56,835 nt of DNA from an uncultured Candidatus Saccharibacteria bacterium (GTDB lineage Bacteria > Patescibacteriota > Saccharimonadia > Saccharimonadales > Saccharimonadaceae), in the NCBI GenBank assembly GCA_947306055.1, contig CAMZFK010000002.1, forward strand, positions 1 through 56,835, given 5' to 3'. The position numbers and the translations under genes were made by a program. The notes beneath the pieces were generated by a model that searched no databases, was not told where the DNA came from, and worked only from the letters and a program-made list of their open reading frames with translations. Each line of letters starts with the position of its first letter. The stretch's first letter is position 1. Positions 18,073 through 29,700 of this stretch are shown here, piece by piece.

Positions 18073-20007
18073 ATGGATGAAATCAAGCAAAAATTAAAAC
18101 TCATTATAAAAAATTTATACAATCTTGATTTTGAACCCGAGCTCACCCCATCTCCAGACAATATCGACGCAGATTACTCCACCAACGCCCCATTAAAACT
18201 CGCGAAAGACCTTCATAAATCTCCAATGCAAATTGCTGAGGAGTTAGAGACTGGGTTTGGAACTTTTGAGACCGTGTCCCGCGAGGGTCACGACCCGAGC
18301 GAAGTGATGGCAGAAGTTGCCAAAGGGGGATTGCGCAGCGCGGCAGCGCGAGCCATAGCAGCGCCCGCCCGTGGCGACTGGCCGGGCGACTGCGACCCCG
18401 TGGTAACTACTGCCATCACTCCCCCAGGATTTTTGAATTTTAGATTAGATGACGCATGTCTTAACGAGAGTCTTAATGGCTTGTATGGTGATTTCGACGG
18501 CGAAATTAAATCGAACGAACTTAGCGGCAAAACCGTAATTTGCGAATTTAGCGACCCGAATCCATTTAAAGTCCTCCATGTCGGCCATCTCTATACCAGC
18601 ATTGTTGGCGATTCCATTTCGAGACTTTACGAATACGCCGGCGCTAACGTCATCCGTGCCAATTTCGGTGGCGATGTTGGCCTCCACGTGGCAAAAACCA
18701 GCTACGCTTTGCTCAAAAATAACTTCACTCCTGACACCCTTACCATAGAAGATATCTCGAAATGCTATGTCGAAGGTACTGCCGCTTACGAAGAAGACGA
18801 GCAAGCCCACGCCGAGATCACTAGACTCAACAAAGAGATTTATAAAGTCAACGCCGAAGGTATTCATGGGCGGGTGACAGACTCGCAGGGGGACCCCCGC
18901 GAGAGCCTCGTGGGGGATAGCGAGTCTGGCAGGACCCGCCCAGAGGATAGACTCGCCGATCTTTATTGGAAAGGTCGCGAATTAAGCTATGATTATTTCA
19001 AAGCCTTCTACGCCAATATCGGCCTCACCTTTGACAAATACTATCCAGAATCCACCGTCGCCGCCCTCGGTCTTGAGACTGTCAAAAAAGAGCTCGCAGC
19101 CGGAGTCTATGAAGAGTCCGACGGCGCCGTTATCTTTGATGGCGACAAATTTGGTCTCCACACCCGCGTCTTTATCAATAAAGAGGGTGTCCCGACTTAC
19201 GAAGCAAAGGACGTCGGTCTGATTTTTACCAAAAACAACGATTATCATTTTGACAAATCCGTCGTCATCACTGGCAACGAGCAGCTTGAATACATGAAAG
19301 TCGTTCTAAAATCGGTCGAACAATACGCCCCAGACTTAGTCGCAAAAACCACACACTTGACTCACGGCCTCGTCAAGCTTCCAGGCAACGTTAAAATGTC
19401 ATCAAGGAAGGGCAACTTCTTAAAAGCTGTCGAGGTTCTCGACCTCGTGAAAGATGAATTAAAGTCCGAATATGGCTCCGAAGACGAAAAAGTCTCCCTT
19501 GCCGCCACCAAGTACGCCTTTTTGAAATACAAAATGGGCGGCAACATCATTTTCGATCCAAAAGAATCCGTCAAGATGACCGGCAACTCCGGCCCATACC
19601 TCCTCTACTCCTGCGTCCGCGCCAAGAAGATTCTCGAGAAGGTCGATAAAGAAGCTCGCGACGGGGTTCTTTTGCGACCCTTTGCGACTGACGAGGAGCA
19701 ACGGAGCGAAGTTTCGCCTGTGACGACGGGCCGAGACGAGCGCGTCGCGAAAGAATCCTCGCGCGAGCTTCTTAAAAAACTTTTAGAATATCGTAGCACG
19801 CTTACGGATGCCGTTGCCGAAATGGCCCCACACAAAGTCGCAAATTACCTATACGAGCTCGCCCAGGACTTTTCAAGATTTTACGAAAACTGTCAGGTCG
19901 CCGGCTCAGATGAAGAAGAAGAGCGCCTAAAAATTGTCAAAGTTTACCTAGACACTATGACCCACGGTCTAAACATTTTAGGTATTGAAATCCCGGAGGA
20001 AATGTAG
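18073..20007 (+). CDS. argS: Arginyl-tRNA synthetase carrying three palindromic insertions
   Basis: EFSDPNPFKVLHVGHLYTSIVGDSISRLYEYAGANVIRANFGGDVG; PGNVKMSSRKGNF; ANYLYELAQDFSRFY. Confidence 0.95.
   Translation: MDEIKQKLKLIIKNLYNLDFEPELTPSPDNIDADYSTNAPLKLAKDLHKSPMQIAEELETGFGTFETVSREGHDPSEVMAEVAKGGLRSAAARAIAAPARGDWPGDCDPVVTTAITPPGFLNFRLDDACLNESLNGLYGDFDGEIKSNELSGKTVICEFSDPNPFKVLHVGHLYTSIVGDSISRLYEYAGANVIRANFGGDVGLHVAKTSYALLKNNFTPDTLTIEDISKCYVEGTAAYEEDEQAHAEITRLNKEIYKVNAEGIHGRVTDSQGDPRESLVGDSESGRTRPEDRLADLYWKGRELSYDYFKAFYANIGLTFDKYYPESTVAALGLETVKKELAAGVYEESDGAVIFDGDKFGLHTRVFINKEGVPTYEAKDVGLIFTKNNDYHFDKSVVITGNEQLEYMKVVLKSVEQYAPDLVAKTTHLTHGLVKLPGNVKMSSRKGNFLKAVEVLDLVKDELKSEYGSEDEKVSLAATKYAFLKYKMGGNIIFDPKESVKMTGNSGPYLLYSCVRAKKILEKVDKEARDGVLLRPFATDEEQRSEVSPVTTGRDERVAKESSRELLKKLLEYRSTLTDAVAEMAPHKVANYLYELAQDFSRFYENCQVAGSDEEEERLKIVKVYLDTMTHGLNILGIEIPEEM
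18303..18420 (+). repeat. Intragenic palindromic element 3
   Basis: AGTGATGGCAGAAGTTGCC 18303-18321 pairs 17/19 with GGTAACTACTGCCATCACT 18402-18420; GC-rich core. Confidence 0.75.
18868..18941 (+). repeat. Intragenic palindromic element 4 (family 1)
   Basis: GGGCGGGT 18868-18875 / ACCCGCCC 18934-18941; CAGACTCGC 18878-18886 / GCGAGTCTG 18920-18928; core matches element 1. Confidence 0.85.
19653..19769 (+). repeat. Intragenic palindromic element 5 (family 2)
   Basis: TTCTTTTGCGAC 19667-19678 / GTCGCGAAAGAA 19744-19755; AGCTCGC 19653-19659 / GCGAGCT 19763-19769; core homologous to the gyrA element. Confidence 0.82.
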
Positions 20008-20009
20008 CG

Positions 20010-20792
20010 GTGAGCAAAAATATTGGCGAATTTAGCCATGAGTCTCAAGACGATTCACGTTGGGATATGGGCGAGGTGACTCCATTTGGCGGTGAAAAAG
20101 ATTCTGGTGACGCTACAGAAAATCTAGAAAGAGACCCTTCATTATCAAGACAAGAGAAATCGGCTGAACTCGATGAAGCCCGTGAACGTGTTGAGGAAAC
20201 ATATCACAAAAATGCTCCACTCGAAACCACACCAACCATTAAGGAGGCTCCAGCGCTACAAATCACTCACCGCGAGAATTCAGTTAGTCAAGCCTTAAAA
20301 CACGGAGCAGTTGCTACGGGCAGTCTCGCCCTATCCTTTGCCTCGGTGGGCACGATGTGCCTCATCCCAGCCACCATTCCTTTACTTGCGCCAGCGCTTC
20401 TTTTGGCAGCAGATTCAGTTGTGTACAACATTAATGGTGTCAACGGCTCGATGTTTAAGGTGGATCACAAAAATCACATTACTCAACGTCTAAACTTTCT
20501 TCCCAATCTAATAAAATATCACGGCAAAACCAGCTCTGAGATTTTTGAAGCCGAAACCACAAAACTGTTCGAAGGTTTAAAACCTGGCGAAACTTACAAT
20601 ACTAGAAGCCACGCTTTAACATGCAGGATGCTTCGCGAAGCTCAAAGTAGAGGACTCATTACGGATTTGACCAAGGAAGAAACTGGCAAAAAATCCCGTC
20701 TCTTTTTAGAAAACATTGTTACCAGAAATTGGAAAGCCATAAGGAGCGGTAAAAAGCGCGATATGTATAATATATCTTTTAAGGTGGTATAA
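20010..20792 (+). CDS. Hypothetical protein with central hydrophobic segment
   Basis: ORF in operon position, hydrophobic stretch AVATGSLALSFASVGTMCLIPATIPLLAPALLLAA. Confidence 0.6.
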   Translation: MSKNIGEFSHESQDDSRWDMGEVTPFGGEKDSGDATENLERDPSLSRQEKSAELDEARERVEETYHKNAPLETTPTIKEAPALQITHRENSVSQALKHGAVATGSLALSFASVGTMCLIPATIPLLAPALLLAADSVVYNINGVNGSMFKVDHKNHITQRLNFLPNLIKYHGKTSSEIFEAETTKLFEGLKPGETYNTRSHALTCRMLREAQSRGLITDLTKEETGKKSRLFLENIVTRNWKAIRSGKKRDMYNISFKVV

Positions 20793-20799
20793 TATTATT

Positions 20800-21324
20800 A
20801 TGAAAAAAGCCAAATTACTCTGGATAGATCTCGAAATGACCGGCCTTGATCCTACAAAAGACAAGATTCTTGAAGTCGCCGCTATCGCGACCGACATGAA
20901 GCTAAACGAAATAGCAACCTACGAAGCCATCATAAAAGTTGACGAAGAACTCATGAAATCTCGCATGATCGGCGATTTCTGGGAGAAGAATAGCGGCTCT
21001 CGCGACGCCCTTGTTGCTCAAAATGCATCAGGAAAGCCAGTTAGCAAAGTAGAAAAAGACCTCCTCGCCTTTCTCGATAAAAATTTCGGTAAGGAAATCT
21101 ATCTTGCCGGCAACTCGATTCATCAAGACCGCAAATTTTTAGAACGCGAAATGCCCGAACTAAATAGCAAACTGCATTATCGCATGCTCGACGTTTCTGC
21201 CTGGAAAATTTATTTTGAAAACGCGCTAGGAAAGAAATTCATCAAACCGGAAAATCACCGCGCCTTGGACGATATTAATGGAAGCATAGAGGAGCTCAAA
21301 TGGTACCTGACCTTTCTAAAATAA
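20800..21324 (+). CDS. orn: Oligoribonuclease (DEDDh exonuclease)
   Basis: LLWIDLEMTGLDPTKDKILEVAAIATD...HRALDDINGSIEELKWY. Confidence 0.95.
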   Translation: MKKAKLLWIDLEMTGLDPTKDKILEVAAIATDMKLNEIATYEAIIKVDEELMKSRMIGDFWEKNSGSRDALVAQNASGKPVSKVEKDLLAFLDKNFGKEIYLAGNSIHQDRKFLEREMPELNSKLHYRMLDVSAWKIYFENALGKKFIKPENHRALDDINGSIEELKWYLTFLK

Positions 21325-21611
21325 GTGGTCTCGGCAATTATACCGAGAAAAGGGAAGAAGTCGTAGACGGCGAGAATACTAAATCTCGCAAAATCTATCA
21401 AAAAAACGACAAAGCCTTCCTGGTAATAAACGAAAATACCATCGAGATTCGCACGGACGATAAATTAGGCAAATTTTTGCGCGAAAAATACGAATCCGTC
21501 ATGGAATCACGCTATTTTGGTCGCGGTGGCATCGAAATAGTCACCATTGGACACCAATTATCCGATGAAGAATTAGACGACCTAATTCGTTTAAGTTACA
21601 ACCTCTCTTAA
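21300..21611 (+). CDS. Hypothetical protein
   Basis: ORF overlapping the orn 3' end. Confidence 0.5.
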   Translation: MVPDLSKISGLGNYTEKREEVVDGENTKSRKIYQKNDKAFLVINENTIEIRTDDKLGKFLREKYESVMESRYFGRGGIEIVTIGHQLSDEELDDLIRLSYNLS

Positions 21612-21631
21612 CCCTTATAGTACCAGCGACG

Positions 21632-22084
21632 CTAAGCGGCCTTTTCTCCTTTCTTAGCATCTTTTTTACGATTAATTCTATTCATCGCCTTGACAATCAT
21701 AAAGATTACCCATGCGACGATTAAGAATTCGACAACATTTTGGATGAAATTTCCGTACGCGATCACAGCCTCCGTATCCCCACCGAAGAAATTAGGGATT
21801 ACGAGCTTTAAATCTCGGAAATTAACACCGCCAGCGACCAAGCCAACTACCGGCATGACAACATCATTTACAAGGGAATTAACAATTGCAGTGAAGGCTC
21901 CGCCTACTGCTACGCCTACTGCGAGGTCTACCACAGAACCGCGATTGATAAACTCGATGAATTCCTTACGGAACCCAGAACTTTTGTCGCGTGCAGCCTT
22001 AATCTTGCCTATTACTGCTCCGGCTTTAGCTCCAGTCGCGGCTACCACCCCAGCTTTATTTTCTTTAGAATTTTTTTCTACCAT
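21632..22084 (-). CDS. mscL: Large-conductance mechanosensitive channel
   Basis: FRKEFIEFINRGSVVDLAVGVAVGGAFTAIVNSLVNDVVMPVVGLV. Confidence 0.95.
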   Translation of the reverse strand: MVEKNSKENKAGVVAATGAKAGAVIGKIKAARDKSSGFRKEFIEFINRGSVVDLAVGVAVGGAFTAIVNSLVNDVVMPVVGLVAGGVNFRDLKLVIPNFFGGDTEAVIAYGNFIQNVVEFLIVAWVIFMIVKAMNRINRKKDAKKGEKAA

Positions 22085-22092
22085 ATGACTCC

Positions 22093-22728
22093 TTATTTAG
22101 TCCCTTCTGAAAAATCGTTAAAATTATGATAAAGATTATTCAGACTAGCGTATGATGAATTCAAAATATCGAGCAAAGTCTTGTCTTTGGAAGAATTATA
22201 AATATTCGACTCGCTCGAAGTGATCAATGATATTTCGTAGGCCATTTTGTGTGCATAGATTCTGTCTAGGATGCCATTAATCTTTGCCTCAAAGAGTTCA
22301 GACTCAAGCCCATCCTTTGCGGTATTTGCTTCTTCTAGAATATTCTTAGGGACAGACTTTTCTTTGTAATCATATTTAGTAGTGACATAGTCGGTAAGTT
22401 CACGACTGGTATTCGACAAAATCCCCGAGAGCGAAGCAGAGCTCGACCTTAATTCTGGCGATTTTACATATTGTTGATACTTAGAGATTATCGCGGAAGT
22501 ATTATCGATATGAAGTTTCAAAGCAAAACAGCGCTCTTTAATATTGCCGCTAGCCCCGCCAATAATCGCGCCGATTATTGCTATTACAATAATCGCGGCC
22601 AAACTCCCAGCAATAATTTTAAAATATTTAGACGACAAGAACCCACCACTGGTTTTTTGTGCAGGACGATTTGTCGCAGAAATTTGATTAAGATATTCTT
22701 GGCTGTCCATATGATATAATTGTAACAT
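22093..22728 (-). CDS. Hypothetical membrane protein
   Basis: Single TM (IIAGSLAAIIVIAIIGAIIGG) followed by soluble domain. Confidence 0.6.
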   Translation of the reverse strand: MLQLYHMDSQEYLNQISATNRPAQKTSGGFLSSKYFKIIAGSLAAIIVIAIIGAIIGGASGNIKERCFALKLHIDNTSAIISKYQQYVKSPELRSSSASLSGILSNTSRELTDYVTTKYDYKEKSVPKNILEEANTAKDGLESELFEAKINGILDRIYAHKMAYEISLITSSESNIYNSSKDKTLLDILNSSYASLNNLYHNFNDFSEGTK

Positions 22729-24369
22729 ATGAATGACCTAAAGGAGGAAATAAAATCACGCCTCCAGGTGGAGGACGTAGTAGGGCAGTATATAGAATTA
22801 AAGCGTGCCGGACGAAATCTCAAAGGACGCTCGCCCTGGGGTGTCGACAAGACACCGAGTTTCATGGTTTCTCCCGAAAAAGGTATCTGGCACGACTTCT
22901 CAGCGAATAAAGGTGGCGACATTTTTACTTTTGTCATGGAAGTCGAGGGGATCAGCTTCAAAGAAGCCCTCGAGAAACTTGCCGCTCAGGCTGGCGTCGA
23001 CATCACCAAATATAAAGGCGGCGACGCCGAAGTCACCAAACAAAAAAATCGCGCCAAAGAAGCCCTCGCTCTCGCGACTAAATATTACCAAGCCTGTCTT
23101 GTGCGTAGCCGTGAAGTTTGCGAGTATGTTTTTTACAAGCGCAATCTCAATCGCCAAACTGTCGCCGAGTTCAAAATCGGTTATTCGCCAAAAAGCGGTC
23201 GCGCACTACTAGAAGTTCTCAAAAAGCGTGGGTTTAAAGAGTCGGAGCTAGACGCCGCCGGATTGCTTAATCGTTTTCACACCGATCTTTTTAAAGACCG
23301 TATGATGGTCCCATTTATAGACACTTCAGGCAATATTATCGGCTTCACGGCCCGCGTGATAGACGGCGGTGAGCCGAAATATCTAAATACGCCAGAAACT
23401 TTGCTATTCAAAAAATCCCGCTTCATCTTCGGGCTTTTCAATGCAAAAGAAGCCATTCGTCGTAGCGGGTTCGTAGTAATCGTAGAAGGGAATATGGATG
23501 TCATATCGTCACATCAAGCTGGAGTCAAAGAAGCCGTAGCTACTTCTGGCACAGCCATGACGGACCAGCACCTCAAAATTTTGTCCAAGCTCACCAGTGA
23601 CATTCGCCTTGCTTATGATGGCGATGAAGCTGGCGTTAAGGCTACTGAACGCGCGATTATGATGGCTGGGGATCTAGGCATTAGCCTTACAGTTATTTCA
23701 AATTATCACGGAGCCAAAGATCCAGACGAACTCATCCAAAAAGATCCAAAACTTTGGCAAGAGGCAGTAAATGAACGTGTCCCAGCAGTAGAGTGGCTAC
23801 TAAAAAAATACGAAGAAGGCTTAAACCTTCGTCTTACTGCCGACAAAAAGAAATATTCCGATTTAGCTCTAAATCTACTAAGTTTCGTAAAAGACGAAGT
23901 CGAATATGCAGACTATGAATCAAAAATTGCCAAAAAGCTTGGTGTAGACGCCGAAGTCCTTCGCGAAAAGGGAGAAAGGCTGAGTAAAAAATTAGAACAA
24001 GCCGCCTCACACAGATATCTCAAGAAGCCAAAGACCGAATTTAAATCCGATACCATTAAGAAGCTTGAAAACAGCCTCCTCGCTCTTAAAATCTTTGGTG
24101 GCATCACTAGGACGGAGATACCACTACCTGTACCAGAAGACGAAACGAAGCTCTCCGAATTGGAATTAGTCTTCAATACCGATCACGAACATATTAAGAA
24201 TCCGGACTACGAAAATGAAGCCGCAGAGCTCATGAAACGCTACGACGCCATCGTAAACAAAACCAAAGTCCAAGAATTAAACGACAAGTTGAAAGAATTA
24301 GATGAGGACAGCGACGCGTACGAAGACACCTTGAGGCAGATTCTCGACTTGCAAAATACTTTGAAGTAG
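22729..24369 (+). CDS. dnaG: DNA primase (apparent zinc-binding region lacks the usual CHC2 cysteines)
   Basis: [89 protein letters not shown]. Confidence 0.93.
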   Translation: MNDLKEEIKSRLQVEDVVGQYIELKRAGRNLKGRSPWGVDKTPSFMVSPEKGIWHDFSANKGGDIFTFVMEVEGISFKEALEKLAAQAGVDITKYKGGDAEVTKQKNRAKEALALATKYYQACLVRSREVCEYVFYKRNLNRQTVAEFKIGYSPKSGRALLEVLKKRGFKESELDAAGLLNRFHTDLFKDRMMVPFIDTSGNIIGFTARVIDGGEPKYLNTPETLLFKKSRFIFGLFNAKEAIRRSGFVVIVEGNMDVISSHQAGVKEAVATSGTAMTDQHLKILSKLTSDIRLAYDGDEAGVKATERAIMMAGDLGISLTVISNYHGAKDPDELIQKDPKLWQEAVNERVPAVEWLLKKYEEGLNLRLTADKKKYSDLALNLLSFVKDEVEYADYESKIAKKLGVDAEVLREKGERLSKKLEQAASHRYLKKPKTEFKSDTIKKLENSLLALKIFGGITRTEIPLPVPEDETKLSELELVFNTDHEHIKNPDYENEAAELMKRYDAIVNKTKVQELNDKLKELDEDSDAYEDTLRQILDLQNTLK

Positions 24370-24385
24370 GCTATACTTATTTTCA

Positions 24386-25360
24386 ATGAATCCTAAAGAA
24401 GACGATATTTTGAACGCAAAAGATTTAGTGCTCGACTTCGACGAGCCAGAGACAGATGATCTCGAGAATGAAGAAGAGCTTTCAGATGAAGACCTTGCCA
24501 TTACGGCCGAGAATGTTGATGCTTTTGCGGATGACTCAGTTAGACTTTATCTTCGAGAAATCGGCAAAATCCCACTTCTTACTCCAGAAGAAGAGGCCGA
24601 TCTTGCCGCGCGTATTGTAAAAGGCGACAAAAAGGCCAAAGACAAGATGGTCGAGAGTAACATGCGTCTCGTCGTCTCGATTGCTAAGCGTTATGGTGGT
24701 CGTGGCCTCGACTTCCTAGACCTCATCCAGGAAGGAAATACCGGTCTTCTTCGTGCAGTTGAGAAATTTGATCCAGCCAAAGGCTTCAAATTTTCTACTT
24801 ACGCTACTTGGTGGGTGCGCCAAGCGATTACTCGCGCTATCGCTGACCAAGCCCGCACGATTCGTATTCCAGTCCACATGGTAGAGACTATTAACAAAGT
24901 CTTAAGGACCACGCGTAAACTTACTTCCGAACTCAACCGTGAGCCGACCAACGAAGAAATCGCTAAAGAGCTAGGCCTAGAGCCAGAAAAAGTCGACTAT
25001 GTCATGCGTATTAAACAAGACATCGCATCCCTTGATGCTTCAGTCGGTCGCGAAGGCGATGACGAAGACTCGGTGCTCGGTGACTTCGTCGAGGACGAAG
25101 AACGAGATAGTCCAGAAGATTCCGCCGCAAATCAAATCTTAAAAGAACAACTTTCCGAGATTATTGCTACCCTTACAGATCGCGAACAGAAGATCATTCG
25201 CCTCCGTTTCGGCATTGGTGGCGGTCGCCCACACACGCTAGAAGAGGTTGGCAACGAATTTGACGTCACGCGTGAGCGTATCCGCCAGATTGAAGCCAAA
25301 GCCCTCTCCAAACTCCGCAAGAACAAAGACACCAAGAAATTACACGAATATTTAAAATAG
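24386..25360 (+). CDS. rpoD: RNA polymerase primary sigma factor
   Basis: [67 protein letters not shown]-type region 4. Confidence 0.95.
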   Translation: MNPKEDDILNAKDLVLDFDEPETDDLENEEELSDEDLAITAENVDAFADDSVRLYLREIGKIPLLTPEEEADLAARIVKGDKKAKDKMVESNMRLVVSIAKRYGGRGLDFLDLIQEGNTGLLRAVEKFDPAKGFKFSTYATWWVRQAITRAIADQARTIRIPVHMVETINKVLRTTRKLTSELNREPTNEEIAKELGLEPEKVDYVMRIKQDIASLDASVGREGDDEDSVLGDFVEDEERDSPEDSAANQILKEQLSEIIATLTDREQKIIRLRFGIGGGRPHTLEEVGNEFDVTRERIRQIEAKALSKLRKNKDTKKLHEYLK

Positions 25361-25370
25361 GAGAGAAGAT

Positions 25371-25781
25371 ATGAAAAAAATCATTCTAGGTATCATTACG
25401 GCAGTCATGGGTATTTTTATGGCGACTACGCCAGCCTTTGCAGAAGTCAAGAGATGCTATTGCGAAGGGGGCAAAGAAGGCATACAGACCGCTCTCCTTG
25501 GTGACGAAAATGGTTGCTACTGTGCAGAAGATGGCAGGGGCGGAGGAGTTATCCATATTCTAAATCTCGTCGTCAATATTATGACAGTCGGTGTTGGTAT
25601 CCTCGGTGTAGTTGGCATCAGCATTGTCGGCATCCAGTATCTGACCGCCGGTGGCAATGAAGAACGCACCAGAAAAGCCAAGCGCCGTATGATCGAGATA
25701 GTTCTCGGCATAGTCGCCTACGTCGTGATTTACGCCCTACTTGTATGGCTAATTCCAGATTTCAAACCAATCGGCGCCTAA
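25371..25781 (+). CDS. VirB2/TrbC-like small membrane protein
   Basis: Signal peptide plus two TM helices, ...GVGILGVVGISIVGIQYLTAGGNEERTRKAKRRMIEIVLGIVAYVVIYALL. Confidence 0.65.
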   Translation: MKKIILGIITAVMGIFMATTPAFAEVKRCYCEGGKEGIQTALLGDENGCYCAEDGRGGGVIHILNLVVNIMTVGVGILGVVGISIVGIQYLTAGGNEERTRKAKRRMIEIVLGIVAYVVIYALLVWLIPDFKPIGA

Positions 25782-25782
25782 A

Positions 25783-26691
25783 ATGCAACGACTACTAGTC
25801 ATCTATAATCCAAGCTCATCCAATTACAAACGCGTCAAAGCCGAAGTCCTAGACAAGCTCAATGTCTTAAACGGCTATATGATAGGTAAATACGACATCA
25901 AAAAGACTTCTTTTGATGCAAACAAAAGAGAAATCGCTAGTATCATTAATGACGGAGACATAGTTTTGTCGGTCGGCGGAGACGCCACGGCAGCCGTCAG
26001 CGCAAACGCAATTCTAGAATCAGGGAAAGACGCCACCCTGTCCGTCCTGCCATACGGCAATTTTAATGATCTTGCCCGCACTCTAGGTATGATGAAATAT
26101 AGCGACGTCTTCAAAAAACGCAAAGCAAAAGTGCTTTATCCACTAGATATTATAATAAATGGCGTCCACTGGCGATATGCCACTTGCTACGTCACCATCG
26201 GCATGACCGCCGAATCCGTCGATATTTTTAATAATCCAAAAGTCAGGAAAAGCCTTCAAAAAGGTCATAGGAGCTCATGGCGCTCGTACCTCTCGCTTGC
26301 GAAATGGTATTTCAAAAATCGCCGCAAGAAGATTTTTCTGCCAGAATTTACAGTTAATGGCAAAAAGGTCAAGAAAAACACGAGCGATTATATCGCAGTG
26401 AATGGACGCTCCGTCTGCCGAGTGATGAAGGGGAGGGAAGATTACCTGCGGCCGAGAGCTTTTCGTAGTGGGGCGTATCGCCTTACGAGTTTCCCTAGGC
26501 TTTTCTGTCTGATGTCTAGAGCGATTTTGTTCCGCATCCCTAATGACAAGACTATTAATGATCGTCTGGAATTTTCTACTCCAACCACTATCGAAGTCCA
26601 AGCCGAAGGCGAAAATCGCGTCTTTAAAGGCGTAAGAACCATCGAGATTAAGAAGTCTTCCAAAAAATATATAAAAGTCACAAAAAAATAA
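25783..26691 (+). CDS. Diacylglycerol/lipid kinase catalytic-domain protein
   Basis: LLVIYNPSSSNYKRVK...DIVLSVGGDATAAVSANAIL...LPYGNFNDLARTLG. Confidence 0.8.
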   Translation: MQRLLVIYNPSSSNYKRVKAEVLDKLNVLNGYMIGKYDIKKTSFDANKREIASIINDGDIVLSVGGDATAAVSANAILESGKDATLSVLPYGNFNDLARTLGMMKYSDVFKKRKAKVLYPLDIIINGVHWRYATCYVTIGMTAESVDIFNNPKVRKSLQKGHRSSWRSYLSLAKWYFKNRRKKIFLPEFTVNGKKVKKNTSDYIAVNGRSVCRVMKGREDYLRPRAFRSGAYRLTSFPRLFCLMSRAILFRIPNDKTINDRLEFSTPTTIEVQAEGENRVFKGVRTIEIKKSSKKYIKVTKK

Positions 26692-26775
26692 GCGTTTTTG
26701 TTGCAATTTTTATAATACTTGTGCTATAATTATAGACAGTTAATCAGAGGTTTTATTGAGAGGACAAGAGAGGTA

Positions 26776-29700
26776 ATGATATCCACAAAAATCAAACACC
26801 AAATTAGCAGTATTAAATGGATGCGAAATGCAGCCTACTTTTCCATCCTAACTCTAGCCCTGCTTCTATCCTTTACCATTAATCCAGTAGGTAAAGAAAC
26901 CAGCGTAGAAGCCATTACTGGTACTGCTAATGCGGCTACAACCTCTCTAACCCTTAGCAGTACCAGTAATGAAGCCAAACTCACTATCTCTCCAACTAAT
27001 AGCAATGGCACCTTCACTTCCTCCACAGGCAGTGATATAGCCTCCTTCATGATTACCACAAACAACTACACAGGCTATACCCTAGGTATCACAGCTAGTG
27101 ATAATACTGGTAATCTAGTAAACACTAATACTAATGATACTATAGCTAGTATTACAGCAAATCTCACAGAATCATCCTTCAATACATCCACCAACAACAA
27201 CAAATGGGGCTACAAACCAAGCAGATATGTAGACACCACCAACAACACTACCACTACAATAGACAACACAGGCAATAACTCAGTCTTCCTCCCATCCCCT
27301 ACCACCTTCCCAACTCTCCTAGGTATCACAAGTACAGCTAATAGCATAGACAATAATAGCAGTAATGCAGATAACTATACTATAGCTCTAGGCCTAAGAG
27401 CAGACTATCACCTAGCTCCAGGCACCTACACCAAGACCTTCACCCTAACAGCCCTAGCTAATGATGCACCATATACTATCTACTACAACAAGAACACTAG
27501 TGATACTGTAACCAACATGCCTACCACCTCCACCAGTGGCTCTATCTCAGACACATCCATCACTCTAGCAAACAACATCCCCCAAAGAGCCCACTATACC
27601 TTCATAGGCTGGTGTAATAAAGAAACTACTACCACAAACGGTATAGATTCCTGTACAGGTACTAACCCAACCACCGGAGCAGCAGCTACAGTCTACAATC
27701 CAAACGGCAATAACACCAACCTCACCTACTACCTAGACCAAACCACAGAAAACATCACTACACTCTATGCTATGTGGAAGATTGATATGTTCACCATCAA
27801 TATCACTACCACCAATGGTGCAAGCAGTATCTCCATAGACAGCACTAACTACAACAATGGCACTACTGCCTCCCTAGCTTATGGTTCCACCCATACCATT
27901 ACTGGTAATTACGCCTCAGGCTACGAGTTTGACAGCTGGTCTACATCTGGCAATATCTCACTAACAAGCACTTCTTCATCCACCACCACCATGACCGTTA
28001 CTGGTGCGGGGACACTAACGCTAAATGGAAAGCAGAGCTGTGTGACGATCAGCGGATACCTTCAAGATTTTACTGGGACAGCGGACTACTGTAGCACTAC
28101 TGGCACTCTCACAGACAGCAGAGACGGGACTAGCTATACTGTGGGTAAATTAGCGGATAATAAGTGGTGGCTGTTAGATAACTTAGCCCTAGACATTACC
28201 ACCTCCACAGTGAAGAATAATCTCTCTGAGACCAATACTAACGCCTCAAATACTACGCTAAACTATCTCAAGAATGGTGGTGGCACCACTTCGGACCAAT
28301 ATGCCATGATTGGAGTTACCACTACTTGGGATGATAGTCAGTATAAGTATTCTGGTCCAAAAATCGCCACTAGTGGCACATGCTATGACACTAACTGCGT
28401 AAACGACCCAGAGTCTGGTCAATGGGCCAAAGACAGTCTAATAAGTTATGGGGACGGCTCTAATAGGATAGGCATTTACTACAATTTTTGTGCAGCCTCT
28501 GCAGGCTCATACTGCTATGGCAACGCTACCACTGGCTACGGCACGCCTTCTGGTAATGCCACCGAAGACATCTGCCCAGCAGGCTGGCGTTTACCTATAG
28601 GCGGGACGGCGAATAATGAATACGGAGCTCTATATACTGCCTATTCTAACAACGTTACGGATTCTATAAACGCGCTTCATGTCGCTCCCTCTGGTCAGTT
28701 TATCCCAAATTCAGCTAGGACGCAGGGGGGTAGAGGCCTCTTTTGGGCATCCACTAATATTGGCGATATGGCCATGTATGGTCTACTCATGCTTAATCGT
28801 AACGACCTTAGCGTGAGCGCTGTCCTAGACCGTAACTACGGTTATTCGGTTCGTTGCGTCTTGGATCGAGTAGACTACACATTCGCTTATAATAAAAATA
28901 CAAATGACGTCGTCTCAAATGTGCCAACTATCCAAACTGGTAGCACTCTCTCTGTGAACGGGATTACCATTCCAAATGATACTCCTGCCCGCTCTGGTTA
29001 TGCTTTTCTTGGTTGGTGCACCACCCAGCCAACTACGAATAGTGGCATAGATTCCTGCTCCGGTGCTACTTACTATCCAAGCACTCGGTATATAGAATAT
29101 GGCCGAACAGGACTAGTCTCTGGTACTTTTTATGCCATGTGGAGAGCACTCTCTTCAATGTCGACTATACAGAATATTGCTAGGGCCTCTTGTTCAGCTA
29201 GCCCAACTGAAGTTTACGATGTCCGTGATAATAATATCTACGCCATTCAAAAGCTCGCCGACGGTAAATGCTGGCTTCTAGACAATCTCCGTCTAGACCT
29301 CACAAACTCTACGGTAAAAGCCAATCTCTCTGTCACTAATACTAATGCTTCGAATACGACTCTAAATTACCTCAAAAATGGTGGTGGTACTACTTCAGAC
29401 CAATATGCTATCACTGGCGTAGTTGGATGGACAAGTAGTCCTAACTATGCTAGCTCATATAGCTTTTCAGATCCACTAATTGCTATCAGTGGTACTAATA
29501 AAACTAGTAATAATATTAGTAACTGGACTAAAGATACCACGGCGTCTTTCGCTATGGGCCAATCTGGAACGGGTAAAATAGGTGTATACTATAACTTCTG
29601 TGCTGCTTCTGCAGGTAGCTACTGCTATGGCGATGGTACAAGTTCTAATCCAATCTCCATCAATGTTACCGAAGATATCTGCCCAGCAAATTGGCGTATG

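Noticed and set aside
18445-18867. Long minus-strand ORFs opposite argS, gyrA and other genes
   Set aside because: They are shadow ORFs of well-supported plus-strand genes.
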